IMG/VR virus record: IMGVR_UViG_3300005578_000001
Span: 17,813 to 81,812 of that record
Source: a virus
DNA: 64,000 bases
Direction: 5' to 3' (one strand)
A program made the position numbers and the translations under genes. The notes beneath the pieces were generated by a model. The model did no database searches and had not been told where the DNA came from. It saw nothing but the letters and a program-made list of their open reading frames with translations. This document shows positions 42,645-49,986 of the stretch, piece after piece (within the stretch, counting starts at the first letter, position 1; each line of letters begins with the position of its first letter).

Positions 42645-42911
42645 CTATTCGGCCCTGCCCGTGCAATCATAGAGTAGCGCAAGACCACCGATGCGCAACG
42701 GCTTGGCGGCCTTTTGGTTAGGCCGTGAATTAACCATCATAACCATTGAACAGTCTAAACAGAACGCTTCCGCGAAAGCTTTAACGCGATCGCCGTAAGA
42801 GGTAGCAAAACCGCTCATCCTGTGACCCTTAGTCACCGCTTGTTTAAGCGCATCTTTTTCTAGTTTGCGGCGTTCGTCTGCCGCTGTACGTGATTTTTTG
42901 GTTGTTACCAT
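42645..42911 (-). CDS. Hypothetical protein
   Basis: 88 residues, basic start (Lys-Lys-Ser-Arg-Thr-Ala-Ala-Asp-Glu-Arg-Arg-Lys) then an alpha/beta part with Phe-Cys-Leu-Asp-Cys-Ser. One Cys pair only. Unknown. Confidence 0.55.
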   Translation of the reverse strand: MVTTKKSRTAADERRKLEKDALKQAVTKGHRMSGFATSYGDRVKAFAEAFCLDCSMVMMVNSRPNQKAAKPLRIGGLALLYDCTGRAE

Positions 42912-42928
42912 CGGCTTCTCCTTTGCTA

Positions 42929-43267
42929 TTAGCCCCTCGCCAATTGATACGCATCTTCAGCCGCTCGCACGAGTCCTGTTAACGCCTTCACTGAGTAGCC
43001 TCTATTCACCGCCAACTCAATCAGTCTTTGATGTCGCGCCATTACTTCGTCCACGTCGAACGCCTGAAACTTGGAAGTGCCGCGTTTCGACTCCACTTTC
43101 GGCATCCGCTTCTGCAATAGCGCCATCAGGCGCGTTCTAACCTTCGGCATCGGTCTTTGCGAAACTTCTGCCCCGCATTGGGTACATTGACCCATCTCGT
43201 GGTCGGCAGCGGTAATTCCACCCTTGCATTGTCGGCATATCTCTTGGCGCTTCGCGTTTATCATCAT
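42929..43267 (-). CDS. Zinc-ribbon protein with helical tail
   Basis: 112 residues; either of two ATGs at 43267 or 43264. Cys-Arg-Gln-Cys-Lys-Gly and Cys-Thr-Gln-Cys-Gly-Ala, then a helical basic region Arg-Thr-Arg-Leu-Met-Ala-Leu-Leu. Resembles the ribbon at 29603-29890. Unknown. Confidence 0.6.
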   Translation of the reverse strand: MMINAKRQEICRQCKGGITAADHEMGQCTQCGAEVSQRPMPKVRTRLMALLQKRMPKVESKRGTSKFQAFDVDEVMARHQRLIELAVNRGYSVKALTGLVRAAEDAYQLARG

Positions 43268-43269
43268 GG

Positions 43270-43500
43270 TCAGGCGGCCTCCTTGTTAGTTTCTCTTCGG
43301 GGCCATTTCGCGGCAAATTCACTCGTGGTCAACACGGCCAAGTCGTCGCCGGGTTCTCCGTCAAAGCACGCACGGCATAGCGCTAATTCAGACTCGCCTT
43401 TGCCCGTTTCGCGGGTAAGGAACGTGCACGCCCTGCACATGTAGCAGCCTGAGCCCCGTCCGAATCTTGATCTGCGTCTCGCTTTGTTTGTCTTTGTCAT
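43270..43500 (-). CDS. Zinc-ribbon protein
   Basis: 76 residues. Cys-Tyr-Met-Cys-Arg-Ala-Cys and Leu-Cys-Arg-Ala-Cys with basic N-terminus Lys-Ala-Arg-Arg-Arg-Ser-Arg. Zinc binding is likely; role unknown. Confidence 0.6.
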   Translation of the reverse strand: MTKTNKARRRSRFGRGSGCYMCRACTFLTRETGKGESELALCRACFDGEPGDDLAVLTTSEFAAKWPRRETNKEAA

Positions 43501-43561
43501 GGTGAAGACAGAATACTCTAATTCTATCCACGTGTCAACATAATTCTTCTACTTTCTTCTT

Positions 43562-43798
43562 TTACTGCAACACTTTTTCGTAAGCCTTAATCAGCTTTTC
43601 ATTCCATTCACGTCTTCCTCTTTCAAGATCCGAGACGTAGGCGGCGCTGAACTCCATCAACTCCGCTACGCGCTGGAGTGACAAGCCTGCCGTTTCTCTC
43701 TTTTCTCTCATAACCTGCCCACGATAGGTAGCATTTTCTCGCTGCCCGGTCCCGTTACAGCGTTCGCACGGTCTCGTCTTTGTTATACGCATTGCCAC
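43562..43798 (-). CDS. Xre-family regulator with DnaJ-like Cys motif
   Basis: 78 residues. Pro-Cys-Glu-Arg-Cys-Asn-Gly-Thr-Gly (CxxCxGxG, one half of a zinc site) is followed by an Xre helix-turn-helix with Gly-Leu-Ser-Leu-Gln-Arg-Val-Ala-Glu and Ser-Ala-Ala-Tyr-Val-Ser-Asp-Leu-Glu-Arg-Gly-Arg-Arg. First gene of the minus-strand insert, facing the plus-strand scaffold operon, and so a likely control point for both. Confidence 0.8.
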   Translation of the reverse strand: MAMRITKTRPCERCNGTGQRENATYRGQVMREKRETAGLSLQRVAELMEFSAAYVSDLERGRREWNEKLIKAYEKVLQ

Positions 43799-43851
43799 GC
43801 ATGGTAAGCATATAAAGCTAACATTGTCAAGGGCTTAGCGATAAAAATTGT

Positions 43852-43879
43852 TTGCAATTTGACCGAATAAGTGTATTCT
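43852..43879 (+). promoter_or_regulatory. Promoter of the head-gene operon
   Basis: TTGCAA (43852-43857), 16-base spacer, TATTCT (43874-43879), eight bases before the ATG at 43887. A consensus TTGACA facing the other way at 43830-43825 may be the -35 of the divergent Xre gene, but its -10 is poor. Confidence 0.6.
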
Positions 43880-43886
43880 TTGTTCG

Positions 43887-44003
43887 ATGTTGAATCTGAG
43901 TCGCCTCAGATCATCAGTTATCTTTGACGCGAAGGCGCAAAGGTTCGGCTTCTGGCCCATGAGCCAAGCGCAAATCAGGGCCACACTCAACTATGTTAAA
44001 TGA
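43887..44003 (+). CDS. 38-aa leader peptide before the scaffold gene
   Basis: Starts just after the promoter and ends in ATGA overlap with the next ATG, so it may couple translation of the scaffold gene. Contains Phe-Gly-Phe-Trp-Pro-Met-Ser-Gln-Ala-Gln. No family recognised. Confidence 0.5.
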   Translation: MLNLSRLRSSVIFDAKAQRFGFWPMSQAQIRATLNYVK

Positions 44004-45211
44004 CTCGCAGGCTGATAATCATCGGAGGCCCGCACGTTGGTAAGACAACTCTTGCCCAGCGGTTCAAAGACGAATTTGGAATCTCCACGACTCGCCATAG
44101 TGATGACGTTAAACATCTTGGCTGGAGTGAATCGAGCGAATTTGCCTCGAAGTGGTTCAGTGAACCGGGCGAGTGGGTAATTGAAGGTGTGCAGATGGCG
44201 CGGGCCCTCAGGAAATGGCTGAAAGCTAATCCTGAAACGCCCTTAGACGCTGATATTCTGATACTTGAAAAGCCCTTTGGCCCACTGTTGCAAGGCCAGC
44301 AGTCGATGGCTAAAGGCGTACAAACGGTTTTCAGGGAAATACAAGGGGATTTAATAAAACGCGGCGCGCGGATTCACAGGTTAAGCAATCCGGACGACGC
44401 GATTGGCATTATAAATACTTCTCCCGAGCGTGATGCAGAGGAAAACCAGAAAGGTGTGATACCTCGAATGGGCTACAAGAAAACCTTAACCAAGGCCGAA
44501 TGGGAGGCGCTACCGGAAACGGCGCGCCAGGCGCTTACTGAACAGAAGGTCTATGTTGCGGATGGCGAGAATTGGAAGCTTGACGCCGACGATTCCGACG
44601 ATGTGACAAAACTCTCAGCTGCGATCAAAAAAGAGCGTGAGGCTCGGGCGCAGGCAGAGAAAGACCTGAAAGCGGAGCGCGACAAACTAAGTGGAGTCGA
44701 TCTTGAACGATACAACCAACTCATCGCGGAGGCTGACGCCAAAGAAACCGACGAGTTGAAGTCCAAAGGCAAGATTGACGAACTTATTGAGAAACATAAC
44801 AAGGAAAAGAAGGCCATCAACGACGGCTGGGAAAAGAAATACAACGACCTGACGGCAGATTTCAACACGCTGCGGGTCGATCACAGGCTTCGTAAGGCTT
44901 TCGAAGATGGCGGCGTGATCGCGGATCGCATCGATGATGCGGTTGAGCTAACCAAGAAAGTTGTAAAGCTCACGGATAAAGGCGATCTCCAGGTGCTTGA
45001 TGATGATGGCTCCCCAATGGACGCGAGCCTTGACATCTACGCCAAGGAATTGCTGAAAGAGCGCAAGCCGTGGCTTTACGCGGCGAGTAACGCTGGCGGA
45101 ACCGGAGCCCAAAACGGCACACATATCTCGCCTTCGGGTGTAGATCTTTCCAAGCTCTCGGCCACAGAGAAGCTGAAGTATGCTAATCGAGTGGAGGCCG
45201 GAGCTACGTAA
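44000..45211 (+). CDS. P-loop NTPase fused to capsid scaffolding protein
   Basis: 403 residues. Residues 1-140: Leu-Ile-Ile-Ile-Gly-Gly-Pro-His-Val-Gly-Lys-Thr-Thr Walker A at 9-17, then Asp-Ala-Asp-Ile-Leu-Ile-Leu as a possible Walker B, like small nucleoside kinases or ATPases. Residues about 195-290: long charged coiled coil (Lys-Lys-Glu-Arg-Glu-Ala-Arg-Ala-Gln-Ala-Glu-Lys-Asp), and a C-terminal part, like phage GP20-type scaffolds. It lies just before the major capsid gene, where scaffolds are found. The fusion is unusual; the frame is continuous. Confidence 0.75.
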   Translation: MTRRLIIIGGPHVGKTTLAQRFKDEFGISTTRHSDDVKHLGWSESSEFASKWFSEPGEWVIEGVQMARALRKWLKANPETPLDADILILEKPFGPLLQGQQSMAKGVQTVFREIQGDLIKRGARIHRLSNPDDAIGIINTSPERDAEENQKGVIPRMGYKKTLTKAEWEALPETARQALTEQKVYVADGENWKLDADDSDDVTKLSAAIKKEREARAQAEKDLKAERDKLSGVDLERYNQLIAEADAKETDELKSKGKIDELIEKHNKEKKAINDGWEKKYNDLTADFNTLRVDHRLRKAFEDGGVIADRIDDAVELTKKVVKLTDKGDLQVLDDDGSPMDASLDIYAKELLKERKPWLYAASNAGGTGAQNGTHISPSGVDLSKLSATEKLKYANRVEAGAT

Positions 45212-45225
45212 AGGAGTAACACTAA

Positions 45226-46152
45226 ATGGCACTCACGCTCGTGGAAGCTGCCAAGCTTAATTCGGGAGAAGTTAAGCGCAGCGCGATCATTGAGTTATTT
45301 GCGCAAGGTTCAGACATCTTACGCACCCTTCCTTTTGACACCATCGCCGGAAACGCCCTCCAGTACAATCGTGAGGAAACCCTGCCCGGCATCGGTTTTC
45401 GTGGAGTCAACGAAGCCTACACAGAATCAACGGGCGTGATCAATCCAGTCACCGAACCGCTGGTTATCGCGGGCGGTGATCTTGACGTTGACGTATTTAT
45501 TCTTGACACGATGGGGCAGGATCAACGCGCCGTGCAGGAAGCGATGAAGACCAAAGCCCTTGCCCTGCGCTGGTCACAGGCAATCATCAAAGGTGACTCG
45601 ACGGTTGACCCGCGCGTGTTTGATGGCCTACAGGTCAGACTGACAGGCTCGCAGAAGATTCAGGCTGGCACTACGGCCAACGGTACGCCGCTCTCTCTTG
45701 CGAAGCTGGACGAAGCCATCGACGCGGTTGATTCACCTACGCACCTGATTATGAATAAGACCATGCGGCGTTTGCTTACTGCTGCTGCGCGCGCGACTAC
45801 CGTGAGCGGGTACATTACTTACGGGCAGGATGAATTCGGGCGCTCGATAACGAAGTACAACGATCTCCCGATCCTGATTATCGAGCAGGATAATGCGGGC
45901 AATGAGATCCTACCATTCACTGAGACTGCCACTTCAGGCACCGCGACTGCAACCTCCATCTACGTCGTCTCTTTCATGGAAGGAAAACTACAAGGTATTC
46001 AGAATAGCGTGATGAGCGTGCGTGATTTGGGCGAGTTGCAAACGCAGCCCGTCAAACGTACTCGCGTGGAGTGGTATGCTGGTATTGCCCTCTTCCACCC
46101 GCGCGCTGCTGCGCGTCTCTGGTCCATCTCAAACGGCGCCGTGACTGCGTAA
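45226..46152 (+). CDS. Major capsid protein (HK97-like fold)
   Basis: 308 residues with strong AAAGGAG site. Leu-Pro-Phe-Asp-Thr-Ile-Ala-Gly-Asn-Ala-Leu-Gln-Tyr-Asn-Arg-Glu, the long spine helix near residues 100-120, Thr-His-Leu-Ile-Met-Asn-Lys-Thr-Met-Arg-Arg, and the end Val-Glu-Trp-Tyr-Ala-Gly-Ile-Ala-Leu-Phe-His-Pro-Arg-Ala-Ala are typical of HK97-type capsid proteins. Follows the scaffold gene. Confidence 0.85.
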   Translation: MALTLVEAAKLNSGEVKRSAIIELFAQGSDILRTLPFDTIAGNALQYNREETLPGIGFRGVNEAYTESTGVINPVTEPLVIAGGDLDVDVFILDTMGQDQRAVQEAMKTKALALRWSQAIIKGDSTVDPRVFDGLQVRLTGSQKIQAGTTANGTPLSLAKLDEAIDAVDSPTHLIMNKTMRRLLTAAARATTVSGYITYGQDEFGRSITKYNDLPILIIEQDNAGNEILPFTETATSGTATATSIYVVSFMEGKLQGIQNSVMSVRDLGELQTQPVKRTRVEWYAGIALFHPRAAARLWSISNGAVTA

Positions 46153-46173
46153 GACGCTACAAGGAGAATCGAT

Positions 46174-46641
46174 ATGACTTATACCGCTGCAAAACATCGT
46201 GCGTCTTACACTTTTGACGCAGATCTCGAAATGAAGGACGCTGGCTTAATCGCCGCTGACGCGGCCTGGCTGGTAGGAGGCTCGGCCCGTGTATTGGATG
46301 TCGGCACAGGCCGCTTCTGTGGTCAATGCGTGATTGACGTAAGCGCGCTGGAGATTGCCTCTGGGGATGAGCGTTACACGTTTCTCATTCAAGGCAGTTC
46401 CAGTGCAACCTTCGCCTCGGACGTAGTGATCCTCGCCGCATTGCCTATAGGTGATGGTTCCACCATCGGCACCGCCTTTGGTTCATCCGGCGTGGACGTG
46501 GACGACACGACAGGGCGCTATGTCCTTCCGTTCACCAACGAGCGCAACAACACCTACTATCGCTACATTCGCGGCTGGACCGACGTTTCCGGCACGATCG
46601 CCACGGGCATCGCATTCACGGCTTTTATCGCGAAGGAATAG
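46174..46641 (+). CDS. Capsid decoration/cement protein (Bbp16-like)
   Basis: 155 residues, beta-rich: Val-Leu-Asp-Val-Gly-Thr-Gly-Arg-Phe, Tyr-Thr-Phe-Leu-Ile-Gln-Gly-Ser, Asn-Asn-Thr-Tyr-Tyr-Arg-Tyr-Ile-Arg. Matches the style of Bbp16-type capsid accessory proteins encoded directly after the major capsid protein. Likely binds the outer shell. Confidence 0.65.
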   Translation: MTYTAAKHRASYTFDADLEMKDAGLIAADAAWLVGGSARVLDVGTGRFCGQCVIDVSALEIASGDERYTFLIQGSSSATFASDVVILAALPIGDGSTIGTAFGSSGVDVDDTTGRYVLPFTNERNNTYYRYIRGWTDVSGTIATGIAFTAFIAKE

Positions 46642-46707
46642 TTGTTGCCCTGAGTTATTCACGCGCCCCCTCGGGTCCGGTTATCGAACAAAGAAAGGGT
46701 TAAAGCA

Positions 46708-47205
46708 ATGGCTAAGGAAGTTGTAGCGACTACGCCAAAGGTAGTCTCCACGCCGCGGATCATCAAAGATCCGCCTGCCCCGCAACAGGTACGCATTTAT
46801 CACAAAGACGGCTCATTTCAGGACGTGTTTCCGGTCGATGCAAAGGAGGCAGTATTGACAGGCGAATACACGCTGGAAGCGCCAATCGTCTCGACCGAAG
46901 GTGAGAACGTGCATAAGCCGATTCGTCCTGAGACAGTGACAGGGTTGATGCCCGAGATGGGCGTACCGCTAGCTGAGCTTGAAGCGGCGGGGTCGGCTGG
47001 CGGTGAAGAGGATGACGCCGGGGCGAAACTTCGTGGTCCACTACCTGATGATTTTCCGTCTCGCGCTGCCCTTGATGCAGCTGGTTATGGTACCTACGCG
47101 AAGGTGCGCAAGCTGACCAGCAAAGGTGAAGGCTGGTGGAAAGACGTGAATGGGGTAGGTGAGAAATCATACGGGGCAATTGAAGACGCGCTCAAGGAGA
47201 AGTAA
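46708..47205 (+). CDS. Structural protein with helix-hairpin-helix end
   Basis: 165 residues. A Pro/Val-rich start, a beta stretch Gln-Val-Arg-Ile-Tyr-His-Lys-Asp-Gly-Ser, an acidic linker, and a C-terminal region Phe-Pro-Ser-Arg-Ala-Ala-Leu-Asp-Ala-Ala-Gly ... Val-Asn-Gly-Val-Gly-Glu-Lys-Ser-Tyr, like a helix-hairpin-helix DNA-binding motif. A head-interior or connector protein is plausible. Start of next gene overlaps its stop. Confidence 0.55.
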   Translation: MAKEVVATTPKVVSTPRIIKDPPAPQQVRIYHKDGSFQDVFPVDAKEAVLTGEYTLEAPIVSTEGENVHKPIRPETVTGLMPEMGVPLAELEAAGSAGGEEDDAGAKLRGPLPDDFPSRAALDAAGYGTYAKVRKLTSKGEGWWKDVNGVGEKSYGAIEDALKEK

Positions 47206-47591
47206 TGTCCTACAATCCCGAAACGGATCAGGCGCAGTCTGAAGCCGCATCAAAACTCGCGGGCCTGACTAAAGCAAAGATCGAGGGTATGGTTGGCGGT
47301 GTCGGGGGCAGTTACAAGCTTGCCCGTGGGGTCCACACTCAGGTGGCTGCTTCCGATACGGTCGTTACCGGGCTGGCAACAGTGGTGGCGGTGATTGTTA
47401 ACTTTGGCAGTGCCCCTACAGTCAAGCAGTTGTTCTGCGCAGGCTCGATTGGCGATCAGGCTGGTACTCCTGCGGCAGGCTCGGTTCTGATCACCACCTA
47501 CAAACCCACTGCCGTAAATGACGTTACCCCAACCGCCGCGACGGATTTTACTGACAATGTGAAGATTGCATGGATTGCCATAGGAACTTAG
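47205..47591 (+). CDS. Head or spike structural protein
   Basis: 128 residues. Ala-rich beta protein with Val-Val-Thr-Gly-Leu-Ala-Thr-Val-Val-Ala-Val-Ile-Val-Asn-Phe-Gly and Val-Leu-Ile-Thr-Thr-Tyr-Lys-Pro-Thr, typical of phage capsid spike or decoration proteins. Placement after the capsid genes agrees. Exact role unknown. Confidence 0.55.
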   Translation: MSYNPETDQAQSEAASKLAGLTKAKIEGMVGGVGGSYKLARGVHTQVAASDTVVTGLATVVAVIVNFGSAPTVKQLFCAGSIGDQAGTPAAGSVLITTYKPTAVNDVTPTAATDFTDNVKIAWIAIGT

Positions 47592-47598
47592 GAGACTT

Positions 47599-47796
47599 AT
47601 GCCGACCATTATTCCTAACCAGAACTTTAAGCACGGTACTGAGACTTATAAAGAGGGTGAATCCTACGAAGTCTCAGAGTCTGAGGCGTATTACTTTCAA
47701 ATGGCCGGGTGGGTAGGTGAGAAAGTAGGTAGCGTAACTACTGCGACACTTGAAGTTCACGATTCACAGTTAGGCCATCAGGCGGAGGTGAAATAA
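47599..47796 (+). CDS. Small structural-region protein
   Basis: 65 residues. Thr-Tyr-Lys-Glu-Gly-Glu-Ser-Tyr-Glu-Val-Ser-Glu-Ser-Glu-Ala recalls short phage proteins that end Met-Ala-Gly-Trp-Val and are encoded near the neck genes. Role unknown. Confidence 0.55.
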   Translation: MPTIIPNQNFKHGTETYKEGESYEVSESEAYYFQMAGWVGEKVGSVTTATLEVHDSQLGHQAEVK

Positions 47797-47797
47797 G

Positions 47798-48166
47798 TTG
47801 GCTAAAAGTGTTCACGACTCAGTCTTGGATGGAGCCTTTGACATCCTTGATCAAGCAAACATTATGAACGTGTGCAGCGCTGAGCCCACCACGCGCACAG
47901 AAGCAATAACCACCTTCTCATTGGCTGACGTTCCGATGACGGTCAATACGGATTACACGAAGGCTAATGGCGATACTTCAGGACGTAAGTGTACAGTAGC
48001 GGCGAAGTCAGCCGTTCCTGTAGATAGCTCAGGCACAGCGACCCATGTCGCGCTCTGTGATGGTACAAACCTGCTCTACGTCACCACCTGCACATCTCAG
48101 GTTTTAACCGCGGGCAACACGGTCAATATCCCGGCGTGGAAAATTGAGATTGCCGATCCTACTTAA
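47798..48166 (+). CDS. Hypothetical structural protein with TTG start
   Basis: 122 residues; TTG at 47798, one base after the previous stop, with GGAGG upstream. Beta-rich with Thr-His-Val-Ala-Leu-Cys-Asp-Gly-Thr-Asn-Leu-Leu-Tyr-Val-Thr and Ile-Pro-Ala-Trp-Lys-Ile-Glu-Ile. Such repeats of short strands are common in phage tail or head fibre proteins. Confidence 0.6.
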   Translation: MAKSVHDSVLDGAFDILDQANIMNVCSAEPTTRTEAITTFSLADVPMTVNTDYTKANGDTSGRKCTVAAKSAVPVDSSGTATHVALCDGTNLLYVTTCTSQVLTAGNTVNIPAWKIEIADPT

Positions 48167-48180
48167 GAGAGCGAGATAAA

Positions 48181-48396
48181 GTGCCTACTATTGATCGGGC
48201 TAATCGCAAGTATCAAATCCTTGGCATCCATGGCGGCGATGTTCGCACTGTTTCCGAGAACGTAGCGCGAGTACGCATGTACATTGGCGGTGAAGAGATC
48301 GACGAGGATTTTCCTTTGCCCCGAGAGATCACCGTTGAGGAGCAGTTGGACGAAGCTATTCAAACGCGCATAGCCCACCTGAAAGGTGACAAGTGA
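48181..48396 (+). CDS. Small alpha/beta protein, GTG start
   Basis: 71 residues. Ile-Gly-Gly-Glu-Glu-Ile-Asp-Glu-Asp-Phe-Pro-Leu-Pro and a helical end. GAGAG lies upstream of the GTG at 48181; overlaps the next GTG by four bases. Unknown. Confidence 0.55.
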   Translation: MPTIDRANRKYQILGIHGGDVRTVSENVARVRMYIGGEEIDEDFPLPREITVEEQLDEAIQTRIAHLKGDK

Positions 48397-48926
48397 GCCG
48401 ACAGACGTGGCAAGAGGAAATCGCAACCGCAACTGCGGACGGAACGGCGGTCGCTAATACGACCACTGAATCGATTGCTTTCCCCAACCTGACAATCCCA
48501 GCAAACTTCTTACAGGATGGGCGCACACTTCGTCTCACCGCCTTTGGTAAACTCTCCACTACAGGCACGCCGACAATCATCTTTGCTATTCGTTTCGGTG
48601 GCGTGACCGGAACGCTACTGGCGACCACTGAAGCAATCACCACCGCCTCAGGAGCGGCCAACACCGCCTGGTCCCTTGATGTGCTAATTCAGGTTAGAGC
48701 AAATGGAGCCACCGGATCACTATTGGTTATGGGTAATACGCGAGTGAACCTGACTGCATCGACGGTTACGGCGGGAGTGTTTGGCGTTTCAGGTTTTGAC
48801 GCACCCGCGCCCGTGACAGTGGATCTAACCGCGGATACGGCGCTCTCGATCACCGCCAAGTGGTCGGCAGCGTCATCGTCAAACACATTAACCGGGCTGA
48901 TTTATACGCTTGAGGCGCTTAATTAG
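48393..48926 (+). CDS. Beta-rich virion appendage protein
   Basis: 177 residues, GTG start. Ile-Pro-Ala-Asn-Phe-Leu-Gln-Asp-Gly-Arg-Thr-Leu-Arg-Leu-Thr-Ala-Phe-Gly-Lys and alternating Thr/Val/Ala strands resemble phage structural jelly-roll or fibre-head domains with Asp-Gly-Arg-Thr turns. First of a run of appendage genes to 55862. Confidence 0.65.
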   Translation: MSRQTWQEEIATATADGTAVANTTTESIAFPNLTIPANFLQDGRTLRLTAFGKLSTTGTPTIIFAIRFGGVTGTLLATTEAITTASGAANTAWSLDVLIQVRANGATGSLLVMGNTRVNLTASTVTAGVFGVSGFDAPAPVTVDLTADTALSITAKWSAASSSNTLTGLIYTLEALN

Positions 48927-48941
48927 GAAGCAGGGAAAATC

Positions 48942-49607
48942 TTGGACTCGATTAAAAACTTTGCCAAAGTCACCGTGGATGGTCTCTACGATGACACTGA
49001 CACCAGTATAACATTACTGACCGGACACGGAGCGCGGCTCCCCGATCCTCCCTTTAACGCCGTCTGGTGGAATGCTACCGACTTTCCCGATCCGAGTGAT
49101 GATATCGGAGTTGAGATTGTACGGGTCACTGCCAAAAGCGGTGAAATTCTCACGATCACCCGCGCGCAGGAGGGCACCGACGCGAGTGATCACAGCCTGC
49201 CGGGGAAAACTTACCAGATGATCGCCGGACTGACTGGGAAGACGGTTAGTGATCTGATATCGCTACTGGGTGACGTATTCGGTTCCGGGATAGCGGTGCT
49301 AGTGCTGCCGGACGAAAGCCGTCTGCGATTACGATTCTCTTCATCTCGGTTCCTACAGGTAGACACGAACACAATCGAACTACAAAGCACGGACATCAAA
49401 GCCGGAGACGTTGAAGGTGAGGGTAATTCGTCTTACTACTTTCTGGATGATACCAATGGGCTTTTTATTCTTAATAACCTCAACTTGGCAAGCAGTCAGA
49501 CTGAGAGTGCGACTACGGCAGTAGGAACGCTGGCGGGAAAGTTAGCTGTCCGTAACGTGGCTGGTACTATAGTTGGTTATCTGCCGCTTTACAATTCCAT
49601 CACCTGA
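48942..49607 (+). CDS. Virion appendage protein with tail-fibre-type N-terminus
   Basis: 221 residues, TTG start at 48942. Ala-Lys-Val-Thr-Val-Asp-Gly-Leu-Tyr-Asp-Asp-Thr-Asp-Thr-Ser-Ile ... Gly-Ala-Arg-Leu-Pro, then Thr-Arg-Ala-Gln-Glu-Gly-Thr-Asp-Ala is a well-known start of phage appendage proteins. C-terminal region beta-rich. Likely attaches to neighbouring fibres. Confidence 0.7.
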   Translation: MDSIKNFAKVTVDGLYDDTDTSITLLTGHGARLPDPPFNAVWWNATDFPDPSDDIGVEIVRVTAKSGEILTITRAQEGTDASDHSLPGKTYQMIAGLTGKTVSDLISLLGDVFGSGIAVLVLPDESRLRLRFSSSRFLQVDTNTIELQSTDIKAGDVEGEGNSSYYFLDDTNGLFILNNLNLASSQTESATTAVGTLAGKLAVRNVAGTIVGYLPLYNSIT

Positions 49608-49615
49608 GAAACCTT

Positions 49616-49984
49616 ATGTCTTATGGATCGTCAGCCTACGGAGCGATTGCATATAGCGGTTCGGCTGGATCGGATTGGCAGGTTTTCTTTCCGCTTATCT
49701 TCCGGGATACTGGAACAGTTTACGAAGCCTCAGTAAGCTTCTCGGGTAGTAATAGTTTCTATGAAGTGCGCACGCGGCAGGAAACCGAGGAAATCAACGT
49801 AGTCTACCGGATCTATTCAGCGCATGAGGCGGGGGAAACACCACAACTACAGGTAACAGCAGGTGGTGGTGGTCCAACCCAGTCAATCATTGCCGCCGCA
49901 CCCCTGATTACCGTGCAAGCTGAGGTGGTGGATGATGAGTTTGGTAACATCTTTTCCGTCACCGGGCGGGGCTATAATCAATAA
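49616..49984 (+). CDS. Hypothetical virion protein
   Basis: 122 residues. Ser-Tyr-Gly-Ser-Ser-Ala-Tyr-Gly-Ala-Ile-Ala-Tyr start is typical of small phage structural proteins; the rest is beta-rich with Gly-Gly-Gly-Gly. Role unknown. Confidence 0.55.
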   Translation: MSYGSSAYGAIAYSGSAGSDWQVFFPLIFRDTGTVYEASVSFSGSNSFYEVRTRQETEEINVVYRIYSAHEAGETPQLQVTAGGGGPTQSIIAAAPLITVQAEVVDDEFGNIFSVTGRGYNQ

Positions 49985-49986
49985 AT

